Source: Toxotes chatareus | Taxonomy: Eukaryota > Chordata > Actinopteri > Toxotidae | Length of the DNA: 64,000 nt | Reading direction: 5' to 3' | Assembly (NCBI GenBank): GCA_016801885.1 | Contig: CM028888.1 | Coordinates: 14,059,170 to 14,123,169, forward strand | Part shown: piece by piece, positions 38,101 through 50,100 of the stretch | Numbering within the stretch: position 1 is the first letter of the stretch | Layout of the letters: the number at the start of each line of letters is the position of its first letter | The notes under the pieces: model-generated | The model's input: only the letters and a program-made list of their open reading frames with translations | Database searches by the model: none | Told to the model about the DNA's origin: nothing | Program-made: the position numbers and the translations under genes

Positions 38101-41100
38101 CTCCTGGAAAGAAAACATTAATTAATGTCAGAAAAGAGTTTTATAATATCACTGAAAGATGTTGTGAGATGATAAGATATTTGGACTTTTGTCCACACGG
38201 GATGTTTCTCACACCCACCTCGCAGTCATCATTGCCACTGGAGTTTTTCCGTGAACTCTGACACTTGTACTGCAGAAGGAAAACAGGTTCTTTTTATTAT
38301 ATGCTACAAATTGTTTTGTTTCTTTTCTGTTTATGTTCAACAGTTGGACAGGTGTTTGACTGCAGATGAAAATCTGATGTGGATTTTACTCAGTAGATAA
38401 CAATCTTGACAATTTCAATGAGATGATATTGGTAAAAGAATGACCAATAATCATCATACAATCTTTTGCGATGTTATGTTTGATTAAAATGACTGTTAAA
38501 ATCAATCTTTCCTGAGAAAACCTGGCGCTTTCTCAGGGATCTTTGTGGTTACCTGATGCACTACAGAACACATCTGCACATCACTTTTCAAAGGGTCAGC
38601 TCACCTATCTTTTCTCACGCCAGTGATTATATCTAGCACTGCAGGTTTTATTGGCTAAAGTTTTGGGATGTCTGCCATGGAAACTAATGAGGCAGAATTT
38701 CATCTAGGACAATAAATAAGGTTAGTTCTGCTTTCATTTTACCAACCACAAATGCAACAGCTGCGGTCATGGTGGCATGTGCACACTCATACCTTTAGAT
38801 AATCTTTTCTCAGGTACTTGTTCCTCCTGCGCTCTTCATTCTGATTGAGAACAGGCGGGACTTCGGGCCATTTTGGTTCTGAATCTGACTGATTGGTCTT
38901 CAGGCTGCCATCAAAGGAGCAGGAAGAAGAAGGCTGTAAAAGCAGACAGTTAACATTAAATCATTCTCTGCATCCTCCAGAGAGAAATCATCACGAGAAA
39001 TGAGAGACACAAAGAGTTTGTACCTGTCCACTTAGCACTGACGCTCCACTACTTCCTTCGTCCAGAGATGCACTAGAATAAAGACACAACAACTTTTTAT
39101 TTTTCCAGGTGTAAGGAGAATATACTCCATACATACAGTACTTAATCAATTTCATGCAGTTCGCAGTAAACAGAAATAAATCAAATTAACATTTGGCGAG
39201 TCCACCCTTTGCCTTTAGAACAGCACCTATTCTCCTGGGAGCACTTGCACACAGTTTCTCAAGGCACTTGGCAGGTAGGTTGTGCCAAGGATCTTGAAGA
39301 ACTTGCCAGACTTCTTGTGTGGATTTAGGCTGTTTCAGTCTTCTGTCTCTTCATGCAAGCCCACACTGACTCCATGATGTTGAGACCAGAGCTCTGTTTG
39401 AGCCAGAACATCTGTTGCAGGACTTCTTGTTGACGTGCCTAAGAACGAATCTATGACCAACTGGACCCCTCCTGATGGTACTGCATGATGGATCAGAATC
39501 TGCCTGTACTTTTCAGCATTGACAAATCCACTAATTCTCAATCCTTTAATTCATTTGCAGATATGCAGCCCAAAAACGAACCTTCATCATGCTTCACTGT
39601 TGCTCGCAGACACTTCTCGTAGCTCTCTTTAGCCCCCTCTGCAAACAAACCATCCTCTGTTGTAGCCAAATGTTTCCAAATGTGGCTCTGGAGCACATGC
39701 TGTCATTTATCTGCACACAAGCTCTTGTGTTTTCTGATACATCCAACAGAGTATTTCAGCTAGACAGACTGGAATTGGAGGATGTGGGTGGAATACACTG
39801 CTGAGTATCATCTGCATAACAACAACATTGGATTTTATGCTTGTGGATGACATGACCTAGGAGGAGCATATAGATTGAAAATAATAAAGGTTCCTTGGAT
39901 AGAGGATAGACCCTTGTGGAGTGCCTCAAGTGAGATGGGCTGATGATGAGGAAGAATTTTTCTGGGGACAGATCTATGTGGAGAATGATATTCTTAGTAT
40001 TTAAAGAAGTAATCATATTGTCATTAATTTTAATCAGCCTGCTGATATTTCAAAATGAGCTGCTTACTGTTAAAATTGTTGCTCACATCATCAATGTTGG
40101 GATAGTGTTCAGTGGGACACGGGTGAGAAGAGGCTATAAAGCACTAGCAAACTCAGAGTTAAAAATGAGGGATCTAATAAGAGCAGATGGTTTTGTGGAG
40201 CATTAAAAACCACAGCTAGACCCAACGAGAACACTAAATCATTCACAAACTGCATAAAATCAAATGACTCAGCCAGACTCATTAAATCAACAGAGAAAGA
40301 GTAGGAGGGGCAGCAAACATGAATGTTGAAATCTCCTAATAAAATAATATTATCATACCACTGAGTGATGAGAGACAGGAGTTCAGAAAATTTTGCAAAG
40401 AAACCACAGCTCTGTTTTGAGTGTCTCATAATAATCAAAAAACAAAGAACCTTGTTGCTAGCAAGGGGGGGGTTATAGGTTTCAGCGGTGAGGATGACTT
40501 CCGCGTTCAAAAACCTGCAGTTCCTCGGCTGTCGCTGGGGGGTGGCTCCAGAAGTGAGCAATTGTCCATTGACCCTCATGTTAAAATAGCCAACTTTACA
40601 GCCTAAAAAAATATTTACAGCCTGGTAGGCTACATTTTTTGTTTTTGGTCTCTATTGATAGTTTCCACCTCCGTAGGCAATGTGGGGGCGTGAATTTTTT
40701 TTGTACCACAACCGTTTTAGTGTTAGGCTTAAAATGCCTACGTAAATTAGGGCGTGGTTACGTTGAGTGACAGCCCATAGACGGGCACTGGCAGTTAGCT
40801 CCTTGATAAAGCATCGGCTGGGCTGGGCGGTTGACAGGGGCTGCAGTGTCCGTGTTTGTTTGCCAATGTTCGGATAGGTTTTTGTGACAGTATGGCTTGT
40901 TGTGGTGTAGACTGTACTAACCGACCGTCGAAGGAGTCTGTGTTGCAGTTTTTTCGGTAAGTAAATTTCTCACTCTTTTACCTGGATGTTTGCGCTAATT
41001 AGCATGTGTTAGCATATTTTGCCGCTGGCTTATGACTTATTTGCCGATTTCTGGTCGCTGCTGATACAGATAGAGGACCGGAGCAGCTAATGTTAGGAAC

Positions 41101-44100
41101 GCTGTTGCGGTGTGCTCCGTGCTCTCAGAGTCCGTTTATTGCGGGAATACTAGGATACAATTTTATTTCGTCTCATTTTTCTGTTTAAAAAGTTGGACAT
41201 TGCATGGACAGAGTAGCTCCGTCAGTAAGCGGCTGCTGTTGTTTGTGTGCTGCTGTAACTGTAAGTGGATAGTGGATGGAGGCAGCGGTGAAAGCCGGTA
41301 AATATTAAATATTCTCCGAGCTAAGTGGGCGGGTTCTCGGCCGGCTAACCCCGGCTGACCCGTAGAGTAACGGCCTCTCCGCCAAATATGGAAAGTACAT
41401 TCCCACTGAAGTCCAAGATGGCGCAGCTCAAATGCCCATGGTTTGGTCACAAAACCGACTCCCCGAAACCAGTGGGTGACGTCACGGGTGCTACGTCCAT
41501 GTTTTATACAGTCTATGGTTTTTAGTTAAAAAACAAAATTTAATGAGCTGGGAGAGACAGCGAGCCCACCACCCCTCCTCTCTAGTCTTGGTAGGATAGA
41601 ATAAGCAAAACTGGTGGTGGTGGTTTTGATATGAGCAATACTGGCCTTAGCCAGGTCTCGTGGAACACACAACTGTTATGTTACCTGATAAAACCTTGAC
41701 AGATAACAGTCTTAAAAGACGGAGACCAAACACTTAAAAGGCACATTTTAAAATAGGAAGTGACAGGTGGAATGTGGGAAGCCAGGGTGACAACAGAGAG
41801 CTGAACAGAGTCCAGAATAGGTCTAAACCAGATTGAAATGAGATTTCTACTGACAACTGAGTGTTTTTTTTATTCTTAAAATTTAAATTAGCCCTGTGCA
41901 GTCTGGATGTGTTATTGATCGGACTGTCTGCCGATTTATTTGTTAGTCAAATTAATTAGGTAATGCTTCCCTCATATTAGACAAAAATTGCTTCACCCCA
42001 TGTCTGGACAGATGAATGCCATCTCTTTTTAAGTAAATGTTCTTCCTTCCAGAATGAAAAGTGTTCAACAAAATAATAACCAGCAGCAAGAGGTAAAGTC
42101 TGGAGCCAGAAATTCAACTTATTAAGGCAGCTAAAGCATTTAGATCTCTTTCTCAAGGTAGGATTTGGACCAGACAGAATCCAGATTTTTCCAAGGCTCT
42201 CAACAGTGGGCACTACTGACTTGAGCTTGTGGTGGAGTTTAGCCAGGTGCCTAATCATGACTTCATTGGTGCCCAGGTGTAAAATCACAGTGTGCACAGT
42301 GGGATGCAAGTCTGTAATAGCAGGGGCTTGTTCGATCATATCAACCACCTTAAAACTAGAGAAATTACAGTAACCCTGGCTTATAGCCATAAACTGCTGA
42401 AATATAATGGAGGCATTGACTTATTGCACAGCGTAACAGCAGAAAACATTATGTAAAATGATATCAGCATTGAGAGCTGAATATATGTATTCATTCAGCC
42501 TGCAAGCCTGCATCCTTGAGCCTGCAAGACAGAACTGACAGTCTGGTAGTGTGTGTGTGCATGGGCGTATGTGTGTGTATTAAAGGGAATTGAGGAGTCT
42601 GACAGCCTGTGAAAAGAAGCTCTGGCAGAGCTTGGCAGTCCTGCATTGCATGCTGCGGTAGCGTTTGCCTGAGGGCAGAAGGGCAAAAGGGTGGCTCTGC
42701 TCAGGCAGCATTTTCTATACAAGGAAGCACTGCCTCTGAAGGGACTTCTGGTCTGAGGCAGTGCAGCTGCCATACCAGACAGAGATACTGCTGGACAGGA
42801 TGCTCTCTATGGTGCCTTTTGTAGAATATGGTGACGACAGGGGGAGGGTTTGCTCTCCTCATTTGTCTCAGTAGGTGCAGGTGAAGCTGGGCTCTCTTAA
42901 CAAGAGAGGTGGTGTTTGTAGTCCACATCATATGATCTGTGATGTGCACCCCTGGGAACTGACTCTGAGAGAAGTGGAGTTTGTACTGTATGGTTCTTCC
43001 TGAGCTCAGCAATCATCTCCTTCATCTTGTTGACATAGAGCGACATGTTGGTGTTGAAGAGTTGATTGATGCCCTCCCTGTGGGATGAGTCATCATCACT
43101 GCTGATGAGACATAACACTATGGTGTCATCCACAGACTTGAGGATGTGGTTTGAGTTGAGGCATCAAGCTGAACAGCAAAGGGCTCAAAACATAACCCTG
43201 TGTGGGAACCCATGTGTTCAAGACAATGGTCTCATTTGTATTTTTCCCAGCTTGCATTGACTGGGCTCTGTCTATGAGGATCTGTCTGATGACCAGTTCC
43301 ACGGAGGGGTGTTCCAGACCCAGTGGGCTAAGTTTCCTGATCAGGTGCTCAGGGATGGCTGTGTTGAAGGAGGAGCTGAAGTCAACGAAGAGCATCTGCA
43401 CATAACTGTTCTTATTCTCCAGATGTGTCAGGCTCACACGAAGTTGAGGGGGACAACCGCTGAACTCAGGGTGCTGTTGAAGATGTCTGTGAGGACACGT
43501 GTTAGTTAATCCACAAATTCCTGAGCACATGCCCTGGAGTATTGTCTGGACCTGCAGCTTTCTGTAGATGAGTGTACAAAGGCCCCATTAGTTTCTGCCA
43601 GTTCTGATCGTGCTGCTGGACATCTTCCAGCTGTGAACAGGAGTGAGCTTGATGTATCTTTTGTTTGGCTGACCACTGCATTTTACAGTCCTCAGAAATG
43701 CCGTTTCTTTCCCATTTCTTAATGCTCCTGCAGAAGGGACAGCTGTTCTTGCTGATGCAGGATGACCACTTTGCATATTAAGCTATGCTCATTTTTCATT
43801 TTAGATGAAACTGTTACTCCACCTTTTTCAACCTCACCTTTTAAGTCTGTCTCTCCCTCAGTATAATTCGCCCTACACAGCTTTTCCTGTTTCAGTAAAG
43901 GATTTTTTAGTTTAACCAACATATGTTGTTGTTATTCATTAGCACCTGTTTGGTACTGGACTGTTTAATAATGCACTGGACTGATATGGCTACAAGTTCC
44001 TTTATGTGGAAGGTGACCTGTTTGTTACTCTCTTTAACAGTAAATACAAATATCTCTCTGTAATATTTCACTCTTTGCAAAAGGAATGACCTATTGACTC

Positions 44101-47100
44101 ACTAATGCAGAAAATAACCATCTTAGTTTTTTGTGAAACGCAAAGTTTATAAAGCATTTGCACAGAAATGCCAGACACATGAGAGGCTGCTGTTTTCTGT
44201 TTTATATCATTTTAAATAAAATATTAAGTTTTTGATCATTTGTCAGAAAGATTTAATCTTCCATGACTGGAATGAATTTTTAATGTTGTTGAGATTTCTC
44301 CATACAACTGCATATAATTATGGTTTGCTCATTGTTCTGCAACAGACTGTAAAGCGCTCCCATGGGTGGTGATACCCATCGGAGAGATCACAGGCGCCCG
44401 CTTTCCCAGTTTTGAGAACGTGTACCATAAACGCTGCCAGAGAAGAGCATTATCAAGCATGCATCAAACATGGACGTTTTTTTACTCTCCTCCCATTTGG
44501 CAGGCACTATAGGAGCCTCTGCTCCCGCATCAGCATGCTCAGGAGGAGCTTCTGCCCTGAGGCTGTGGCAATGCTTTGCATCAGCACTTCACTTCACAGC
44601 ACTGTGCAGTATTGCACTCATTACTGCATGTGTTTCAGTACTTTTATATTTGCACTGCTCATTCTTGCACAAGCTGAACTTCTCACGCTGTTCAGATTAC
44701 TGTTATTTATATTGTGCATACAACCAGCTGTGCATATTTTGTTTATACTGTACATACAACATTTGCACAACCCTTTCCAACTCTGTTCACTTCACCTCTA
44801 TGTACAGTATATCGTATTTAATATATTATACATACATAATAATCTGTATATATGTTGCTCTCCAAAGTCAGTAACACTGTACATACTGTAAGATATAGCA
44901 CCATTTATGCTGTAAGTACTTACTTATACCTACACTTATCTGTAAATACAATTCTTTGGCACATCTGGTTCGATGCCAACTGTATTTCATTGGCTTTGTA
45001 CCTCCACTCTGAACATGTGGTGGTACAGTACATGTGATTCAGTATGTACCTTCGAGCGGTCTGAGGCGGAGGTCTTGGTTTGCTGCTGGAGCTTCCAGAG
45101 TGACTCAGGAACCTGCAGACAGAAAGAGATTCAGATTCAGATACGGTGCTGTATTTATACTATAACTTTTAAAATGACAATGACTCGTGTCACCCAATAC
45201 GTTAAAATTTTCCCAAAGGTGAATTTGTTTACACATGGAGCTGGCATGAAAAAAATGAAACAACTGGGCTGAGTCAAATTCAACAGAAATGTCACAAGTG
45301 GTGCAACAAAAGGAAACTAATCTGCACAATGGACGGATTTAAGAGCTGTCTGTTTATGGGCTGGGCTTCCTTTTGCAAGAGTATTGATTTATACAACAAT
45401 CATCAATGCTTGCATAAACCAGCTCATTGAAAAAGTAAGCCAACTCCACTTCTAAGAGGGAAATATTTATATATATTTATTGAAAAGAAAGTTCATCATA
45501 CTCACATATGATAAAAAAAAAGACCCTAATGAAAATAGTATGAAAATGTGTGTTTCTAATGGCATTAATTATGTACTGTACTTGTTGAGGTGGATAAAGA
45601 AACACACCAGAGACTGGCTGTGTTGGCATGTTTGAACAGTAATATTCTATCAAGTGAGGCATAAAAAATTCGGTCCCCTCTACCTGTGTGCCCGGCCAGT
45701 CACTCTCCGTCGGTGAATAAGACTCTCTGCTCTGCAAATTAAGGATCGTCGTCTAGAAGCCATAAATCAAATATGCAGCAGCCCAGTCAAGGGAGAAAGC
45801 AGGGAACAAGAAAAAATCAGGGAAGGATAAGAGTAAACAGAGAGAAGGTGAAGTAATGCTGAAAAGAATTTGATTTGCGGAGAGGTCACATGGTGCAATT
45901 GGAGCAACATTTGAGGACATAAGGAAAAACAACCATTGGGATATTGATAAACAGACAACAAATCCACAAACTCAGGGGTACAGCACTGTGTACAGCTCCG
46001 ATTCTGAGAGAGATCAAAAGCATATAAACACCAGATTCTGGGAAACAATCTCTTCTGTGAGCTGTTAGCCTGAGCAATGGGAGCAGCACATATGAACATG
46101 CATATTACATGATAAGGAGTAAGAAGAAAGTATCAAAAGAAATGTGGATTTAAGCAGTGCAACGAACAAAGATCCAAATTAAAGCGCAGCGTTTTAGTAA
46201 GTGTCCACTGTTTTTTGTTTTACTGCTGGAAGAGAAGTGAGAAACACACACCTATTCTGCTGCTCCTGCTGCAAAAGCTGAACAGCAATTTTCCTCAGAT
46301 CCAGCACTTCCTTCAGCTCATCATCCTCTTCCTCAACTAGCTGCTCCTTGTCAGAGCTGCAACAAAATCAGAATCAAAGTTACAAAGAACTCTTTTTGCA
46401 AGTCTTTGCACAAAATGATTTACATGCATTTGGAAACTGACACATCACAGTTACAAGACTTAGCTTGATCAGTGTGCAGAATAATAAACTCACCCTGACT
46501 CCTCTTTCCAGCTGTCTTTATCTTTGCTTTGGTGAGACATGTTAAGAACTTTCTCCAGTTCCTGAAACACACACAGACACACCATGTTTAGGTGATCTAG
46601 AAGCAGGAATCTTATCTTTCGCAGGCTTCCTGTAAATTTCCCATACTTTTCTTGACGTTTGTCACCATCCTTTTCCCAAATGCTTGTTCATGTGTGTGTA
46701 CGTGTGTACATAGATAGATTATGGATATATAGATTCATACCTTTATACAAGACACATGACTGCTCTGCTGCCCGTCACACTCTGACAGAGCAGGATCTTC
46801 ATCGGGGTTGGGCTCTATAAAGTCATAGAGATCCTGATCTGATAGAGGGAGGAAGCATCCGCGTTGATCACATGAACTGTCACATTTTAGGCACTTCATT
46901 CAACAACCCCGTGTCTCTGTTATTGCTTTCAAAGGGAATATGTGATACTTATTTTCGGTAACCTTTGCAAGAGTCCATTTTGGAGAGGAGTGAAAGAGCA
47001 TCAGCACGGGCTGTCTCTGAGACCTGAGAGTGCAGGCTGACGGTGTCGTCATCAGAAGGCTGCAGGAGACGAAAAGAATGAGGAGTGAACTCTAGGTTAT

Positions 47101-50100
47101 TTGGCTCTAGTCATATTGGCTTCTGTGCTGGTCTGTGTGCTTGCATTGTGGTAGTCTGGTCTGAGATATTTAAATAGGAATGTTTGCACATGATTTTCAT
47201 TATAAATTGAACCTGTCCAGTTTCACCTGATACAACCTCTACTCAGTCTGTTTATCTGTCTTGTTGCCTTCCAAAACATTTATCTTCATATTAATCAGTA
47301 TTTAACACTATCTCCATTTCTTGGTGAAGTTTAAGAATTGTAGCCAGCTCTAGAAATCTAGCCAACCATTCCTCTGAACTGGATTCTGTTTCCAGTGTTA
47401 TTCTGCGGTCAAGAATAAGGATGCAATACTGTGGCTCAGCAGCAGGAGGGAGGCTAGTTGTGTCTGAGAGAGTTGGATTCACACACACACGTCATGTAAG
47501 ACTCAGTTATTCCCCATTTGTCCACCAGTCGGCCTCAGGGAGCTCCCATCTTGCCAGCTTGTGCGCTGACTGATTGCCCTAGCATATCCAGTCACTGTTT
47601 TGTCCACTCTGTCCACTTTTTTAATGACCCTCAGCAAGTGCTGTGCTTCTCTGGTGTTGACAGCAAGGCTGAATTTTGACTGTCCCATTCTCTACTGCTT
47701 TGTATGAAGAGTCCCATTGACATTTACTTTGAAACTTGACATTTATGTATCTCAAACTGTTGCATTCTGGTATGTAGTAGACGTGTTCTTCATGTATTGG
47801 CAGTGCTGTTAGTTAATGTGTTTGAACTCTGACCTCTGTTGTAGACAGCCTCTTGTCACCATTGTCACTACCAATTCCGGAGTCAGGCCCGTGGTTCTTA
47901 CTGGGATAAAAATCTTCCATGCTGGAAATATGCAAAGTCAGTGGTTCATTAGCATTTCTGTTCATCACAGTGAATGAGAAAATCAAATTTGCACGTGCAC
48001 TTCAGAGGATACCTTTTGATACTGTCGCATAATGAAAAAACAGATATACAGCATGACTGGATGTAGATGTGATACATGAAAAATTGCATGCAGAATTAAA
48101 TAAATTTATAAAACAATATGATTAAAGGGACAGAAGTGATAAATACACGTGTTACGACTCAACAATATTTAGTAAATATGTCAGTACCTATCTGTAAGTG
48201 GCTGTGGAAGGCAACGTTTGCCGAGGGAGGGGAGGTCCAGGGTGTCTGGTTTCTTGTCCATCCTACACGCCTGGATGTTCAGGTACTTGAATATGTGCAC
48301 TTTGCCCTTGAGACAAATCTGAAACATACAAATGAACACAGGGTGTCTCTAGAGTCTAAGTCAGTGTTAATGATCATTCATCCACTAGATGGTGCAATGG
48401 TACCAATTGTACCAGGTAGAATGTGAGGACAATGAGAAGCTGTGTCATTTGACACCACATGTATACTCCACATCATATGCACAAGCACAATCAAAAGTGT
48501 ACTGCACATACCTGAGCGGGTGGAGACTGCATAGGATTGTTGTCTAGGATAATGTGCTGCAGCTGCCTGAGTTTCCTGTAGGCTGGAGGAATCTCTGTGA
48601 TCTTATTGCAGGAGAAGTCAAGTCGGATGAGAGGCAGGTCAGCCAACTCTGCAAGAACAGACCAGAGAAGAATTTTGAGACATCTCTTTTCTGAACTCTT
48701 TTAAATGCAGATTTCCATGACAAATTAATAGTTTCCAAATTCCAGTCTCCAAATTAAATGTGGGGGTTTTTTTTATTTTATTTACTAAACTCAAATTCAA
48801 ATACATGCAATGGGAATGGAAACTGCCTTTATGTCTTTGCTCTACAGATTTCAATCATGGCAAATTCATCATAAAAAAAAAAAAAAATCAAAAATATCAA
48901 CAACATGAGAGGCTACATGGTTTGTTGAGTTACAGTCAAGAAATGGCTAATGCCAATCTTCAGGAATGCTTTGCATTAGCTGTCTTGCTACATGTCGTTT
49001 ATACTCATCAAGGTGATTTTGGCTGCACTAACGATACCATGACAGCCAACACAAAATAAACACAACTGATAAGAAATTCTTGGCTACGAGAGGAAGGCTA
49101 TGCTTGCCAAAAGTGTCAAACATATTCAGTAACAGAGCCTAAAAAATATCATAAGCAATGGACAGACCCTCAGGCAGCATGTGAAGACAGTTCTTCCTGA
49201 TGTTGAGTTCTCGTAAAGCTTGAAGCCTCCCCACCTGAGCTGGCAGCACCTGGATCTCATTACAGCTCACATCCTGGAAGGGGAAGCAAAGTGTAGAAAA
49301 TGGAATTGCTCTGACTGTACAATGTACATAAGTTCATATGCACTAATGCAGACACACTGCTCACCAGTTCCATCAACTCTTTGGCCTTGCCGATCTCCTC
49401 GGGGATGGACACGAGCTTGTTGTTGCTCACAAGTAGAACTTTGAGTGGGAGGTTGAACAGGTATTTTGGCAAAACTGACAGTAGATTTCGACTGTAGAGA
49501 AAGACAAGATATTGACCTACTTTTAAAACAGCATACAGAAGCATGTAAGAGTGAGGATCTGGTGACCTGGGATTGAATCTCAGAAAAAGAGGAAACGCTT
49601 CTCTTTCATGTAGGCATTTGAAAGGGGAACAAGCACCTCTTGAGAGATATAAAGCTGAACACACATAAACATTCCAAACTGAAAGTATAGTGTTAGCAAT
49701 GATCCACCTGATGTCAAGATACGTCAGCATCTGCAGGTTGATGATAGCTTCTGGGATGCACTTGATGCAGTTGTGGTAGAGATTGAGCGACTCAAGGGGG
49801 GCAAAAAGACACACTTCTGGAGGGATTTCTGTGAGGCGATTCTTGGACAAATCTGTAAGGTGCAGAAAAAGAAGCTGATAAAATGTGTACATGTTGAACA
49901 TTCGGGAGACATACACATTAACTTTTCAAGATATGGGCATCGTTCATTATGTTTCCTTTAGGCATGAGAGGCCATAGGCTTGAAGTACTGATCAATATGT
50001 TTCCATGGCAGAGCAGCGGGTAGTGTGCCTCAACACTGGTCTAAGGTTACATAAGAGTTTTGGGCCTTTAGGTTTTGAGTGCTACTGGCAGGGTAATATC

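Larger units (their letters stand above)
39745..42400 (-). mobile_element. L2/CR1-type LINE, decayed, interrupted by THAP repeat
   Basis: Minus-strand remnants occur in element order. First is a first-ORF esterase-like domain (42390-41977) with TVHTVILHLGTNEVMIRHLA. Then comes an endonuclease start with ETWLRP and ERRGGLAVS (about 41700-41560), interrupted at 41518-40465. It resumes FAKFSELLSLITQWYDNIIL, LGDFNIHVCC (40430-40250), then PLLFSIYMLLLGHVIHKHKI and CYADDTQ (about 39925-39820), the reverse-transcriptase active-site block. Large parts of the reverse transcriptase are deleted. The element is dead. Confidence 0.8.

Noticed and set aside
44412..44891. 159-codon cysteine/leucine-rich frame resembling a membrane protein
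   Set aside because: Its start matches the C-terminal block of a LINE reverse transcriptase and the rest is the AT-rich LINE 3' region.
49260..49916. A single 218-codon leucine-rich-repeat frame
   Set aside because: It fuses exons 2 and 3 of lrch2 with intervening intron sequence; splice sites at 49708/49491 separate them.
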